Shown here piece after piece: positions 46,594 through 57,397 of a stretch of 64,000 nt of DNA. Every line of letters begins with the position of its first letter. Positions within the stretch are counted from its first letter, which is position 1. This DNA comes from Enoplolaimus lenunculus (Eukaryota > Nematoda > Enoplea > Enoplida > Thoracostomopsidae): assembly GCA_030248215.1 (NCBI GenBank), contig JASANG010003067.1, positions 1 through 64,000 of the forward strand, written 5' to 3'. Below the pieces are notes generated by a model. That model was not told where the DNA came from. It ran no database searches and was given only the letters and a program-made list of their open reading frames with translations. Both the position numbers and the translations under genes were made by a program.

Positions 46594-46791
46594 TTACAAT
46601 TCTGGCAACATTTTCGGCTGTTGCTGCGTTGTACATCTATCAACATTGAAGCGGAACATCACTAGATCACAACTGACTGGCATCGAGGAGATGCGCTGAA
46701 AGCGCGACATTTTGATCCCGCACGGAATTTCTTGACATTTTTGGTAATAACTCCTTAAAGGGTGGACTAAATGAGACGATTGTGATGTCAT
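46594..46791 (-). CDS. Small open frame of 65 codons, unassigned
   Basis: Begins MTSQSSHLVHPLRSYYQKCQ and ends with a QQQPKMLPEL C-terminus. Composition (Cys, Gln, Ser, few long hydrophobic runs) is more protein-like than most short frames here, and it starts with a true ATG. No domain was recognised and no splice partner found. It could be a small host gene or chance. Confidence 0.25.
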   Translation of the reverse strand: MTSQSSHLVHPLRSYYQKCQEIPCGIKMSRFQRISSMPVSCDLVMFRFNVDRCTTQQQPKMLPEL

Positions 46792-47454
46792 TTTACTCCC
46801 ACGAAAATAGCAAAAAATTTCTAATCCGTCCTAACATCTTCGTTTTAAACAGTTTTAGCGTTGTGCCCTTTTCTACTTTTTTGCAAACATCTTTTTTGAA
46901 AAAATTGAACGCGGTTTACGTGTCATGACTACTTAACTACACTCGTTAACGTCGTGCAGTAAGTAGCGTAAAATGTGGGGAATTGTGTGCTCTATATCAT
47001 GTAAGCAGCAACGTAGTGCGTTTATATTCCGAAGCGGTAAAAACATGGAAGAACCAAGATACATGTGTATAACATTGAGGTCAGTGGTAGCGCACTGAAC
47101 TGAAAATCTCTCGGCTATGGGTCAACGGATTGAAACTTTGAAACCTCGTAAGAACGCTTGTCATTTTCAGCTAGAAGAACCAAGTGCCAGGCAGGGGTCC
47201 TGTGGTTGCTCTCCAGCCACACTTCCCCCGACCAAAATTGTCGCGAGCACTAGCCACGATTTTGACTTAATTTTGAGTTGTCCCGTAATTTCGTAAAATT
47301 TCGTTGTTCGCGAGTCAATTTAATGTCGACTACGTTTATTTATTATACTCTGTCGTACTATTCGTTCGTATTACTTGTATTAAACTTACAAAACTCGGTC
47401 TTAGCATTCCAGAGCGTACTAACCCGAATCACATCATTTTAGAATAGCACGCGT

Positions 47455-48050
47455 CTAAAACTTACAAGGGGCAAATAGCGAAGTCCAAATCTGACACCCA
47501 AAATTAAAAACCGTAGTGTCAGAACTGCACGGTCGGGACGAACCCATTCCTCGAACTACTGCGAATATACATGGTTTTTCCCCTAAACTTCTTCGGAACA
47601 TATGGTCACGCCGGGAATCGAACCTCGGACCTCTCGCTCGCGACTCAAGCGCGCTACCCATTACATCACGCGGCCGATATAATATCTTTCTTTAGTACTA
47701 TATGTTCACGTGTGACTTAACATTACCCACACTATGCATGCACATACACACATATACCGCGTATACCCACATTCCCCAATCTCAAAGCGGTCGCCCTGAC
47801 CGCGAATCCAAACTTCTTCAAATCCATGAGCCTGCCATTTACTGCGCCTATCTCGGTGGAACCTCCAGGCCAGAACTGCTCAGTCAGGACGACCCCTTTC
47901 CTCGACGTACTGGAATTATACTTGGTTTTTTCCCTAAATATCTTCGAAACATATGGCCACGCCAGGAATCGAACCTCGAATCTCTTGCTCGTGAGTCAAC
48001 TGCGCTACTCATTACACTGCGCGACCGATATCATATCTTTCTTTATTGCT
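47455..48050 (-). repeat. Two tandem copies of a third tRNA-derived SINE
   Basis: On the minus strand each copy starts with a tRNA-like head (GGCCGCGTGATGTAATGGGTAGC with box B GAGGTTCGATTCC at 47611-47680, and its counterpart at 47945-48030). A shared body of CGAAGxxxTTTAGGGAAAAAAC and CGTCCTGACTGAGCAGTTCTG follows. The first head pairs at six of seven acceptor positions (counting one G-U). Sequence TAxCACATATACACCGCGTATACC lies beside each copy. Confidence 0.7.
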
Positions 48051-48154
48051 ATATGTGCACATGTGACTTAACTTTACACACACTATGCACATACACCGCG
48101 TATACCCACACGTAGTACCCTAACCTATCCAACTTATCACAATCCTAATTGTAA

Positions 48155-49010
48155 GCACGAGAGACATGGTTGTCCGCTATGTGCACATGCACTATAGTGC
48201 AGTGCACTGTATATGTGCTAGCTGGCAGCATACGGTCGGCACATATAGTCGACGAAAACAGTAGTTGGAGAGGCGCGCTGAGTGGCGCAAAAGTAGAATA
48301 TTCGCTTAAGGATCCGTAGGCTGAGAGTTCGATCCCCGCTCTAGCCCACTTTTCCAGCTACTTAGTTGAAAGGTCTGATGTCCCCTGTCAGTCTAGGTAG
48401 GAACCGGGGCATCAGACCTTTCAACTAAGCAGCTGGAAAAGCGGACTAGAGCGGGGATCGAACTCCTAGCCTATGGATCGTTAAGCGAGAACTCTACCAC
48501 TGCGCCACGTAGCCCGCTTCTCCAACTGCATTTTTCATCGACTATATGTGTCGACCGTACAACACAATGTGCATTGCATTTATTGCATATGCACCAACAC
48601 AAGCATATCTCACATGCTTACATCCCGGCTCTTACCTTGATTGACATGGGGGCTACGCCGTGAGCTCAATGGTAAATTGCCGCGCTATGGACACGGTGTC
48701 CAGTCGAAAATAGGATGGACGGTCAAGGGACACCCTTGTCGAAAATAGGGCATGTAAGCATATGAGACATGATTGTCCGATGCGCGCATGCAATAGAGTG
48801 CAGTGCACTGTATGTATGCTTGCTGGCAGCATACGGTCGACACATATAGTCGACGATAGAAAACAGTTGCAGAGGCGGGCTATGTGGCGCAGTGGTAACA
48901 GCGTCTGCCTGACACGCAGAAGGTCGCTAGTTCGAAACCACCCGTAACCCGCTTTTTCAGCTGCTTAGTTAAAAGGTCAGAAGTCCCGGTTCATACCTAG
49001 GCTGACACTA
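48155..49010. repeat. Cluster of three tRNA-headed SINE units, one inverted
   Basis: Units at 48155-48385 (plus), 48390-48620 (minus) and 48748-49010 (plus) use the framework seen at 11783-13690. The first two carry the TTAAGGATCCGTAGG-type module. The third carries a tRNA-Val-like module with CTGCCTGACACGCAG, a 5-bp anticodon stem around loop CTGACAC (anticodon GAC). The linker tRNA-like GGGCTACGCCGTGAGC-type segment is at 48650-48745. Confidence 0.8.
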
Positions 49011-49605
49011 ATCACTTCATTAGGGTGTTATGTTGTTTACTCTTAAAATGAAGACCGAAGTTAAATTGGTTTTTGAAGTTACAAGATCAATCATTGAAAC
49101 ATGGTAGTGTTTTCAATATATGTTTCAAGTCTCGAGAATGCACCCTTTTTGAAAGTTTTGCACAATGTTCTCTGCACGAAAGCAGAGCTGGAATGAGGCA
49201 ACTTAAGTATAGAATATCCTAATTAGCTGCTTCGACACCATACACAAATTGGACAGCTAAACGTCTCATTTATGTTGTTATTAAAAGTTTGATTTTTATA
49301 ATTTTTCGAAAAAAATGTATTACAAATATGCAATTACCATAGCTAGTCGATATTATTGTGTGATGCTAATGACACCGTGCAATAGATTACGTGTCCCTGC
49401 GATGTTTGTTCTACTGAAATTGCTAACTAAAACACTAATATTTTGTAATAACCTCCCATGCATTATAGCTTAGAACAGGCTGCTTTTTGGTGGATTGCAA
49501 TGGAGCAAGTGTACGCTTTAGACTTATATTTTGTTAAGGCTTACGCGTACACATAGAAGTAGACTTAGCATAAAACCTCACCGTATCCCATGTAAAAGAA
49601 AGAAC

Positions 49606-50482
49606 CTAGGTAAAAGTGCCCCTAGAAGGGACAGATTGTGATATGTTTCGCTTGAAGCATGTAAAAGAGTTTAAACAAGGGTTAGTTAGACCAAAGATCA
49701 GCAGGTAATGCTTATAATATTAGCTCCATAACTTCTACGAAAATAGTTGTCATCTATATCTTTGACGGCTGTCTTTCAGTGTTAACACACTTGCGGTCAG
49801 TGAAGCAAGAAACATATGGGCCCAACGAGCTTTCATCTGTTAAGCTATAAATTCGTATAACAGTCAGTTGATTTTTAAAAGTTATCTCAGTTGAGCGCCA
49901 GGAGAACATGTTCTTTGAAATATTTAGCAACGTTTGAATTGTATTTTCTAGATGAATAGCTTAAATATGGCACGGCACAGAACACAATTTGGAAATGTTT
50001 CTCGACTTCACATCATCAAATTGTCATGGTAAAGATAGCTAAAATAGTCGAGCACGTATGCTTGACATTTTTTATTCGATAATCAATAGACACAATTCGT
50101 AACCTTGCAATATTGAAATATTTACTAATCAAGTTTTAGAAACATAATATTTTAAATCTCAAAAAATATCCTCTTCCAATGAAGAATGTTAGATTAGATC
50201 ACTTATAAACTGAACATTGTAAAACCCAGCAAACGCTAAAATTAAGCTGATAGGTGAAGTCCGCTGGGCCCATATGTTTCTTGTTTCACTGACCGCAAGC
50301 GTTTTAACACTGAAAGACAGCCGTCAAAGATATAGATGGCGACTATTTTCATAGAAGTTATGGAGCTAATATTATAAGCATTACCTACTGATCTATGGTC
50401 TAACTAACTCTTGTTTAAACTATTTCACATGCTTCAAGCGAAACATATCACAATCTATCCCTTCTAGGGCACTCTTACCTAG
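49606..50482. mobile_element. Foldback element with ~220-bp inverted arms
   Basis: Left arm 49606-49826 (CTAGGTAAAAGTGCCCCTAG ...) is matched by right arm 50263-50482 (... AGGGCACTCTTACCTAG) with roughly 90% identity by eye. About 436 bp of AT-rich DNA lies between. The arms contain no protein-coding sequence. Long-arm, short-core structure is typical of foldback or MULE-type non-autonomous DNA transposons; no clear target duplication was found. Confidence 0.88.
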
Positions 50483-50812
50483 TAATACGGCTTAACTCAA
50501 ATTGTAATTAGCATATGAAATTTCGAAATATGTGAAATGTAGCATAAGTACAATCGACTAGCTATGTCTATTACACGAATGTAAAAAATTTAACTATTAA
50601 GACACATCTGACAACACTGCACTCTACAATTTGGTTTATAATACAGTTCAAGAAAAATACTGCCTAATATTTTTGGTCATACGACAGATTTTTTATGAAG
50701 TCAAGTCAGACATTATTTACAAGTGCAGTCCGAAAATAAACACTCAAATCCTCTTACGATCGCTTTTTGTCATACAAAGTTGAAGGTACAAGCAATGTTG
50801 CGTATGATCAGG

Positions 50813-51092
50813 TTTGGAGCTGTCCTAGCTGTCCCGACGTGCCGAACAAAAATATAGGTTTGAAGCTGTCCCGGCAGTCCCAACCGACCCGAAAAAGCAT
50901 TGGTTCGAAGCTGTCTCGGCTGTCCCGACCGATTCAGCAAAAATACTGGCTCGAAGCTGTCCCGGCTGTCCCGACCGACCCAGCAAAAACACGGGCACGA
51001 AGCTGCCCCGGCAATCCCGACCGACACAGCAAAAATGAGGGCTCAAAGCTGTTCAGCTGTTCCGACCAACCCAGCAAAAATATTTCACTCCG
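50813..51092 (-). repeat. Minisatellite block 1 (46-bp family), inverted
   Basis: Units contain GAAGCTGTCCCGGCTGTCCC and GACCGACCCAGCAAAAA, the reverse complement of the array at 51300-52372. About six units. It is followed by GGGACGTCCCTCAGAGTAAC and TTTTATGGGTCATC, which also follow block 3. Confidence 0.88.
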
Positions 51093-51299
51093 GATATATA
51101 TTGCTGTGTCGTGGATAAATGGGACGTCCCTCAGAGTAACATGGGGCAAAAATCTTCTGAGTTGAAAATTGCAAGGTAAGGGCCTTCGAATTTTATGGGT
51201 CATCTACATTATACTGTCTACGCCACGGAGAGCCAATATTCTGAGGGGCGTCCCGTTTTCCCGCAGGACAGCAACAGGCCAGCACTCCTATCCATATAT

Positions 51300-52372
51300 T
51301 TGTTCTGGGTCGGAGGGGCAGCTTCGCGTCTATGTCTTTGCAGGTTCGTGCGGGACAGCCAATACAGCTTTGAGCCAGTGTTTTCGCTGGGTCGCCCGAG
51401 ACAGCTTCGAGCCTATTTTTTGGGGGTCGGCCGATACAGCCGGGGCAGCTTCAAGCGTGTGTTCTCGTTGGGTTGGCCGGACAGCCGGGACAGCCAGGAC
51501 AGCTTCGAGCGTGTGTTTTCGTGGGCGCCAGGACAGCCGGGACAGCTTCGAGCGTGTGTTTTTGTTGGGTTGACTGGGTCAGCCGGGATAGCTTCGAGCG
51601 TGTGTTTCCGTTGGGTCGGCCGGGACTGCCGGGACAGGTTCGAGCGTGTGCTTTCACGGGATCGGTCGGGACAGCCGGGACAGCTTCGAGCCTAGGTTTT
51701 TGCTGGGTCGGGTGGGACAGCCGGGACAGCGTCGAGCCTATATGTTTTTGCTGGGTCGGGCGGGACAGCCTGGACAGTTTCGAGCGAGTGTTTCCGTTGG
51801 GTCGGCCGGGACAGCCACGACAGCTTCGAGCGTGTGTTTTCGTTGGATCGGCTGTGACAGCCAGGACAGCTTCGAGCGTGTGTTTTCGTTGGTTCGGTCG
51901 GGACAGCCGGGACAGCTTCGAGCCTTTGTTGTTGCTGGGTCGGGCGGGTCAGCTGGGACAGCTTCGAGCGTGTGTTTTCGTTTTACCGGTCGGGACAGCC
52001 GGGACAGCTTCAAGCCTATGCTATAGCTGGGTCGGAGGGACTGCCGGGACAGGTTCGAGCCTAGGTTTTTGCTGGATCGGGCGGGACACCCTAGACAGCT
52101 TCGAGCGCGTGTTTTCGGTCGGTCGGACAGCCGGACAGCTTCGAGCGTGCATTTTCGTAGGGTCGGTTGCGACAGCCAGGACAACTTTGATCCTGAGCTT
52201 TTGCTGACTTGGTCGGGACAGCAGGGACAACTACAAGCGTATGTTTTTGCTGGGTCGGTCGGGACAGCCAGGACAACTTCGAACCTATGCTTTTGCTGGT
52301 TTGATCGGGACAGCCGGGACAGCTTTGAACCTATGCTTTTGCTGGGTCAATCGGGACAACGGGGACAGCTTG
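51300..52372 (+). repeat. Minisatellite block 2, about 22 units of ~46 bp
   Basis: The unit starts GGGACAGCCGGGACAGCTTC, then GAGCGTGTGTTTTCG and TTGGGTCGGTC; most units are 46 bp with 45-48 bp variants. The array is GC-rich in an AT-rich region. Long plus-strand frames (for example 51473-52207, 244 codons with recurring GRDSRDSFERVF) exist because the unit lacks stops and cycles through frames. I treat them as a by-product and not a gene. Confidence 0.92.
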
Positions 52373-52411
52373 CAGTTCACTCGTGCGTTACGCTGTGTAC
52401 CTGAGCCTATA

Positions 52412-52860
52412 CTGTAGTGACCCGAATAAGAGGGTCTGGGGTAATAAGAGGGGGTCCCCATTTTGAGGCATAATCAATAGGAGTACGTATACCTAAAAAA
52501 GTCCGTTAGCGGATAAAGTACCTAAATCCTAATTAGAGTCCATGAAGGTCAGTTATTCCTAATTGTAGTCCATAAATGACTCCAGGACCAAATAAAATTG
52601 AGTTCGAATCTTTATAGCGTTCTTAAATTTTGAAACTACATTCCTAAGTATAAGCTTGCATGATCGCTCAAGCTAGTGACGCAAGACAAATAAACGTTTA
52701 GTTCAACGTATAGTGGCAGTACCCGATATATATATATCAGTAACGAAGAGTGGCGAAGCGTGGGTTAAAAATAAATAACAGTCCGTAACCGAATAACAAG
52801 GGGAGTACCTCTGGAGAAGCCAAATAAATATCAGTCCCCCTCTTATTCGGATCACTACAG
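52412..52860. mobile_element. TA-flanked MITE, best-preserved copy
   Basis: CTGTAGTGACCCGAATAAGA at the left and its inverted partner TTATTCGGATCACTACAG at the right, 449 bp, with TA on both sides. Ends and interior agree with 31073-31453. Tc1/mariner-type target choice is inferred from the TA. Confidence 0.9.
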
Positions 52861-53696
52861 TAAGTAGTGTAGAGATAATGAAATTTTTGTGATCCAGTCG
52901 TCGTCCGCTTGTTTTAGGTATATTTTTGCAAAATATAAACAACAGTGATCTATCATTCCGGTCTGCAACGATGTAGCGAAGGTAAGCAGTAAGCAGTGCG
53001 CAAGCGGAGGTGAAGAAACCGGAGCTGGCACCGCAGTTCGTAAAACGTTTGTTTATAAAAATATATTAAATCGGTGTTATCATTTCATCGCAAACTCGTT
53101 TTGAAGCATCTACACAAAGTGCCTGAACCACCGGCTAATTTTTTCCGGAGCAGGAGCTGTAGGTCCATTTTCCGCAGAAGCCTTAAAGGTAGTAACTGCT
53201 TTGCAATTTTCTCAGGCTGAGTAAATTTGTCATTCCTGGTCGGAATGCACTATTTGCGGTATTACAATTTCTAATGCTTAGCTGTTTGAAAATGTATTTG
53301 AAACACAATAACAGTGTTTAATGCAATTTCAACATATACGTAAATTACCTAGTGTGGGGGAGGGTTGGAGAGGCACAACTCTTTCAGAACACTATAACAG
53401 ACAACTTCCCGAGATAAAACCTTCCATCCTCTACAGAGATAACTTTAAATTATGTTCTCTCAGGGGGGCTGCCGCCCCTGAACCTCCAGCAACATTAAGG
53501 GAGTCTAAGCAGGATGGGAGGCTGCCGCCCCGCAAGCCCCCTGCACTAAGCGGTTCTTACACTTAAGCTAAAAAGACACTCAAAGTCAAAATATTTTGTT
53601 TAAACATACAATTGCTTTGTGTGGGGGTTTGGGGGTCGACAGCCCCTTGAAAATGCAATAGAAGAAAATGTTTTTGTGTCAGTGTTATATACATGG
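52861..53696. other. Intergenic, GC-richer patches
   Basis: At 53460-53560 a segment with CTGCCGCCCCTGAACCTCC and CTGCCGCCCCGCAAGCCCC repeats itself loosely. The frame 53321-53566 crosses it and shows no family features. Confidence 0.35.
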
Positions 53697-53868
53697 GCTG
53701 GGTCCACGCTGTCCCGGCTTCCCCAACCGACCCAGCGAAAACATAGGTTTGGAGCTGTCCAAGCTGCCCGACTTACTCAGCAAAAATACAGGCTCGAAGA
53801 TGTCCCGGCCGTCCCGAACGACCCAGAACAAAGAGGTTTGAAGCTGTCCTGACCAACCCAGCAAAAAA
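53697..53868 (-). repeat. Minisatellite block 3 (46-bp family)
   Basis: About four units in the orientation of block 1 (CTGTCCCGGCTTCCCCAACC, GACCCAGCGAAAAC). The downstream flank (GGGACGCCCCTCAGAGTAAC at 53907, then TTTTATGGGTCATCCGCG) repeats that of block 1, so the array and its flank were copied together. Confidence 0.85.
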
Positions 53869-54451
53869 ATTTCACTCCGGGAATATTGCTGTCCCGTGGG
53901 TAAATGGGACGCCCCTCAGAGTAACATGGGTCAAAAACTTTCTGAGGGGAAAGTTGTACGGCAGAGACCTTAGAATTTTATGGGTCATCCGCGTAATACA
54001 GTACGCCACCGTAAAAAATGTCCACACACTTGGCTGCAATGGCGGTATCAAAACAATATTGTTCTTAATATTAGGACATGGCAGCGTGTATACTGGCGTG
54101 CTTTGGCGGTAGTCCTTCGGATGGGAGTATTGACAATGTGGACACTGTTTAGACACAGTGTCTAGACAATAAGAGTTCGTTCGGTAAACGATCTACTGTC
54201 AATGTTCACAGACTTTAGTTCAAGAGTGTTTTGCCCTTCAAGGGACCGTAATTTTATATTCTATGTTTGGTTTCTGGGCTCTAAAAGTATTTGTTATTTG
54301 GTGTTTACGCGATCTAAGATATGCATTGGACAGTTTAACCATTTGTTTAGGCCATGGGAAGTGTCGAGTTTAATTACGTTATTTAGATTTATCTACCGAG
54401 CAATTTTTATTACATAAGAAGTATAGAGTTTGCGCTTGCTTTGGTAACATA

Positions 54452-54685
54452 AGTTGTCGGGGCGACAATTTGTCGTGGTCGACGAGTTGTCGTGGTCGAA
54501 AAGTTGTAGTGGTCGACGAGTTCTCGAGGTCGACGAGTTATCGGGGTCAGTGAGTTGTTGGGCCGACGAGTTGTCGTACACACAAACAGGCGACAAGTTG
54601 TCGGGTCGACGAGTTGTCCGGAACAACGAAATGTCGGAGTACGAATTGTCAGGCGAGTTGTCGAAAACGAATTGTCGTGATACCT
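54452..54685 (+). repeat. Short GTCG-type minisatellite
   Basis: A degenerate array of GTCGACGAGTT/GTCGTGGTCGACGAGTTGTC, period roughly 11-22 bp. It is pronounced only in this 230-bp stretch, and overlapping frames on both strands are by-products. Confidence 0.85.
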
Positions 54686-57397
54686 CGCTGAACAGAACTC
54701 CTTAATAGGACAGACTATGTATGTATTATATAAAAAGCACAGTCCCTTCTGACACACTCAATACAAAACAGTTGTCCTTTCTAAGACGTATTGATTGACA
54801 AAGTGGCATGTGCATGTACAATAATGTAACGAAGTATGTTGTTAAAAAAGTTGTAAGGCAGAAAGGGACCTTACCATTTTTAGCACATAAAGTTCTGACC
54901 GGGGACGTCGCCCGCCCGCCCCCTCTAGATCCGCTTGTGCCCGCTTTCTCACTAGTCTGCAATAGAGTACGCTTTAATTTTAGGCTAACGTTAGCTTTGG
55001 CTTAGGCTTAAGTTTTGTTTTACACTGGTGTTTATTAGGCCGAGGAGGCACCATGTTAATGCATCGTCCACATTATAATGCGTACACGGTGTGGAGATAA
55101 AGTCGTGCAATTCCCAGCATGGAAATACCGGTTTTGGAATTTAGAAAGTGAAACGGAAATTAAAAATAAAAGTTTAAACTCTACATTCAATTTCCTAAAC
55201 AGTATATAACGTGAAAAACGCAATTTCCCTATACTGTCTTTATTGCAATTCAGTTTCCATTTAAGTAGTAAAGTTCAAACCAAGTATATGGAAATTGAAA
55301 GAAAAATAATTTTGCGTTTAAGATTTTGCTCAATTTAGAAAAATTTCGATTTTACGGGTATAGGGAAATTGAGATTTAGTGCATTGAAAATATACAATCC
55401 CTAAAATTTATAATACGACCCCTATCATAGAAAATTTACTAAATTAGAAATTTTGAGTTTCATGAAATTTACAAGAGGTCAGGACAAACAACAAAGGTCA
55501 TTACACAATGGAGGAGTTAGGAAAATAAATAAAATGACAAAGGTCACTGCGCAATGGGTGAGTTAGCAACTAATGTAAAAGGTCATGGCGGTGGGTGGGC
55601 GCAAGTAAATAAGTATAGGGGTGAATTGTGTAGCAGCAATAGGTGTTGCTTTAAGTAAATAAACATATGGGTGAATGGTGTATTTAACTATATAAAGTGT
55701 TTTATCGTGTAAAGTTTAACTTGTTCTATAGATCTAAAGACTTGCCTTAGGCTTTAGACACTTTAAGGTACAGGTTTTGTTTGATGTTTAAACCTTTGTA
55801 TGCCCCTCTTGAAAGATCTAGCGGCCGGTCGCAATTTATTATACCTTCCTGAAAAAAACAGGCAGCTGGGACGCAGTAGATTGCAGGAAAATTTTTTCCA
55901 GGTGGGGGCTGAATCTACCCTGACCCGTTCTGTTTACAAACCTTGATGAGATGGCTACGGGCCTGAAGAAAATGTCCTATGTACAAAAACAGATGCTTGC
56001 ACGCTGTCGGTATTGTGTTTGACGCAGTACAACTAGGAATCTCTTTGTCTGTTTCAAAGAAACTTTGGTATTATAAACATACAATGAAAGTTATCTTCAA
56101 AAGTTTACTTTTATTCCAGACCTACCTAACTGAAAGTTATCTGTTGAGGTTACTGTAGGTCACCGGAACGTTTGTTTACCTTTTGAGTCCACCAGATGTA
56201 TCTATTCTAAAATTTTCTTATAGAAGAAGGAAATTGAAATTAGTTTATCAAGTTTGCATTTCAATTTCCCTGTAGTATATTTCATCTATAACTGTTCCGG
56301 TTTCAGTTTGACTTTACAAAATTCAATATACCAATACTATCAGAAATCAAAATTCAATTTACTGTTTACTATAAAGTTCAAGATTAACTAAGTGGAGATT
56401 CAAAATTTATCTTTTAAATTGTAAATTCCATTTCAAGAACAGTTCCAATTTACAAATGTCAATTTACCTGTACGTTAAATTCAACAAGTCAATTTCCTTT
56501 TTGCATTTTTAAAATAATCTGTTTCGGAAATTGAAAACATTTAATTCCACACTCTGTACGCACTTTATTGTGAACGATGCATAAATATACTTATAATTTA
56601 TTTCAATCCAAACGACGAAGTATTCAGATTCTAAACTACTGTCGTACACAAGGTCCACCGCAGGAACAAGCTTATGACAGTATCCAATATGATGTAAGAA
56701 AAGCAATCTTGCAATATTATACTGAATTATAAAAATTCTGGCAGTATCTATGGTTGGAAAACAGTCCAAGGGAAACAGCTCTAAATTTTACAAACAATAT
56801 ACACCAAAAAACCAAATCTACTCACAAAAATCATCAAGAATTCAGTCACAATATTCTGACTAAGGTTTGAATATGTATGTACGGAATTTCTTATCGTCAG
56901 TTCATGCTACTTTAATGGTGAAACAATGCAAATTATTTCAAAAAATTATTTACACAATAGCATTTTGGGTATCGAATATCTGGAAACATAGGTATATATT
57001 TCATTTCGGAAATATCATATCCGGATATTATTCATATCCTGTTATCCGGTGCACATCAAAAGTTAATACCTCAACCAATCTGACAATCGCGTCGTCTATA
57101 ATCAGGGTGTTTTAACGTTTGGCAACATGGGAGAATACAGACAGCGAATAGGAAAATACATTTTAAAAGGCTGTGTTCATCAAAAAAATTTATTCATCAA
57201 CCCGTTTTTCTAGAATAGGTATTTTTTAAATTTTCGATTAGGTAAAAATTCAAAAATTTACGGTTGTTATTAAATGCAGCAAATTGTGGCATATGGTCTA
57301 TTAAAGGAACTAAATGAAACAACACATAAATATTAATCTTAAAACTAAAACAGAAAACACCTAAATGTAAATCAAAATTTTCAGTTTACACATGTAT
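54686..57397. other. Long AT-rich interval without a gene
   Basis: From 55120 to 55450 and 56210 to 56540 the sequence alternates variants of GGAAATTGA and CAATTTCC in both orientations. This may be a decayed inverted-repeat element spanning about 1.4 kb. No coding region is supported. The 2TM gene 3' UTR probably enters from the right. Confidence 0.4.

Noticed and set aside
47040-47120. tRNA-like GAGGTCAGTGGTAGC...ACCTC
   Set aside because: The ends pair over five bases, but there is no clear box B or anticodon arm.
47611-47680. Minus-strand tRNA-like sequence with good box B
   Set aside because: A second diverged copy with the same tail lies 330 bp away and an acceptor mismatch is present; treated as a SINE.
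51473-52207. 244-codon plus-strand open frame with repeating GRDSRDSFERVF peptide
   Set aside because: It is the translation of a 46-bp minisatellite lacking stops; other registers and the reverse strand are also open, and there is no plausible start context or homologue.
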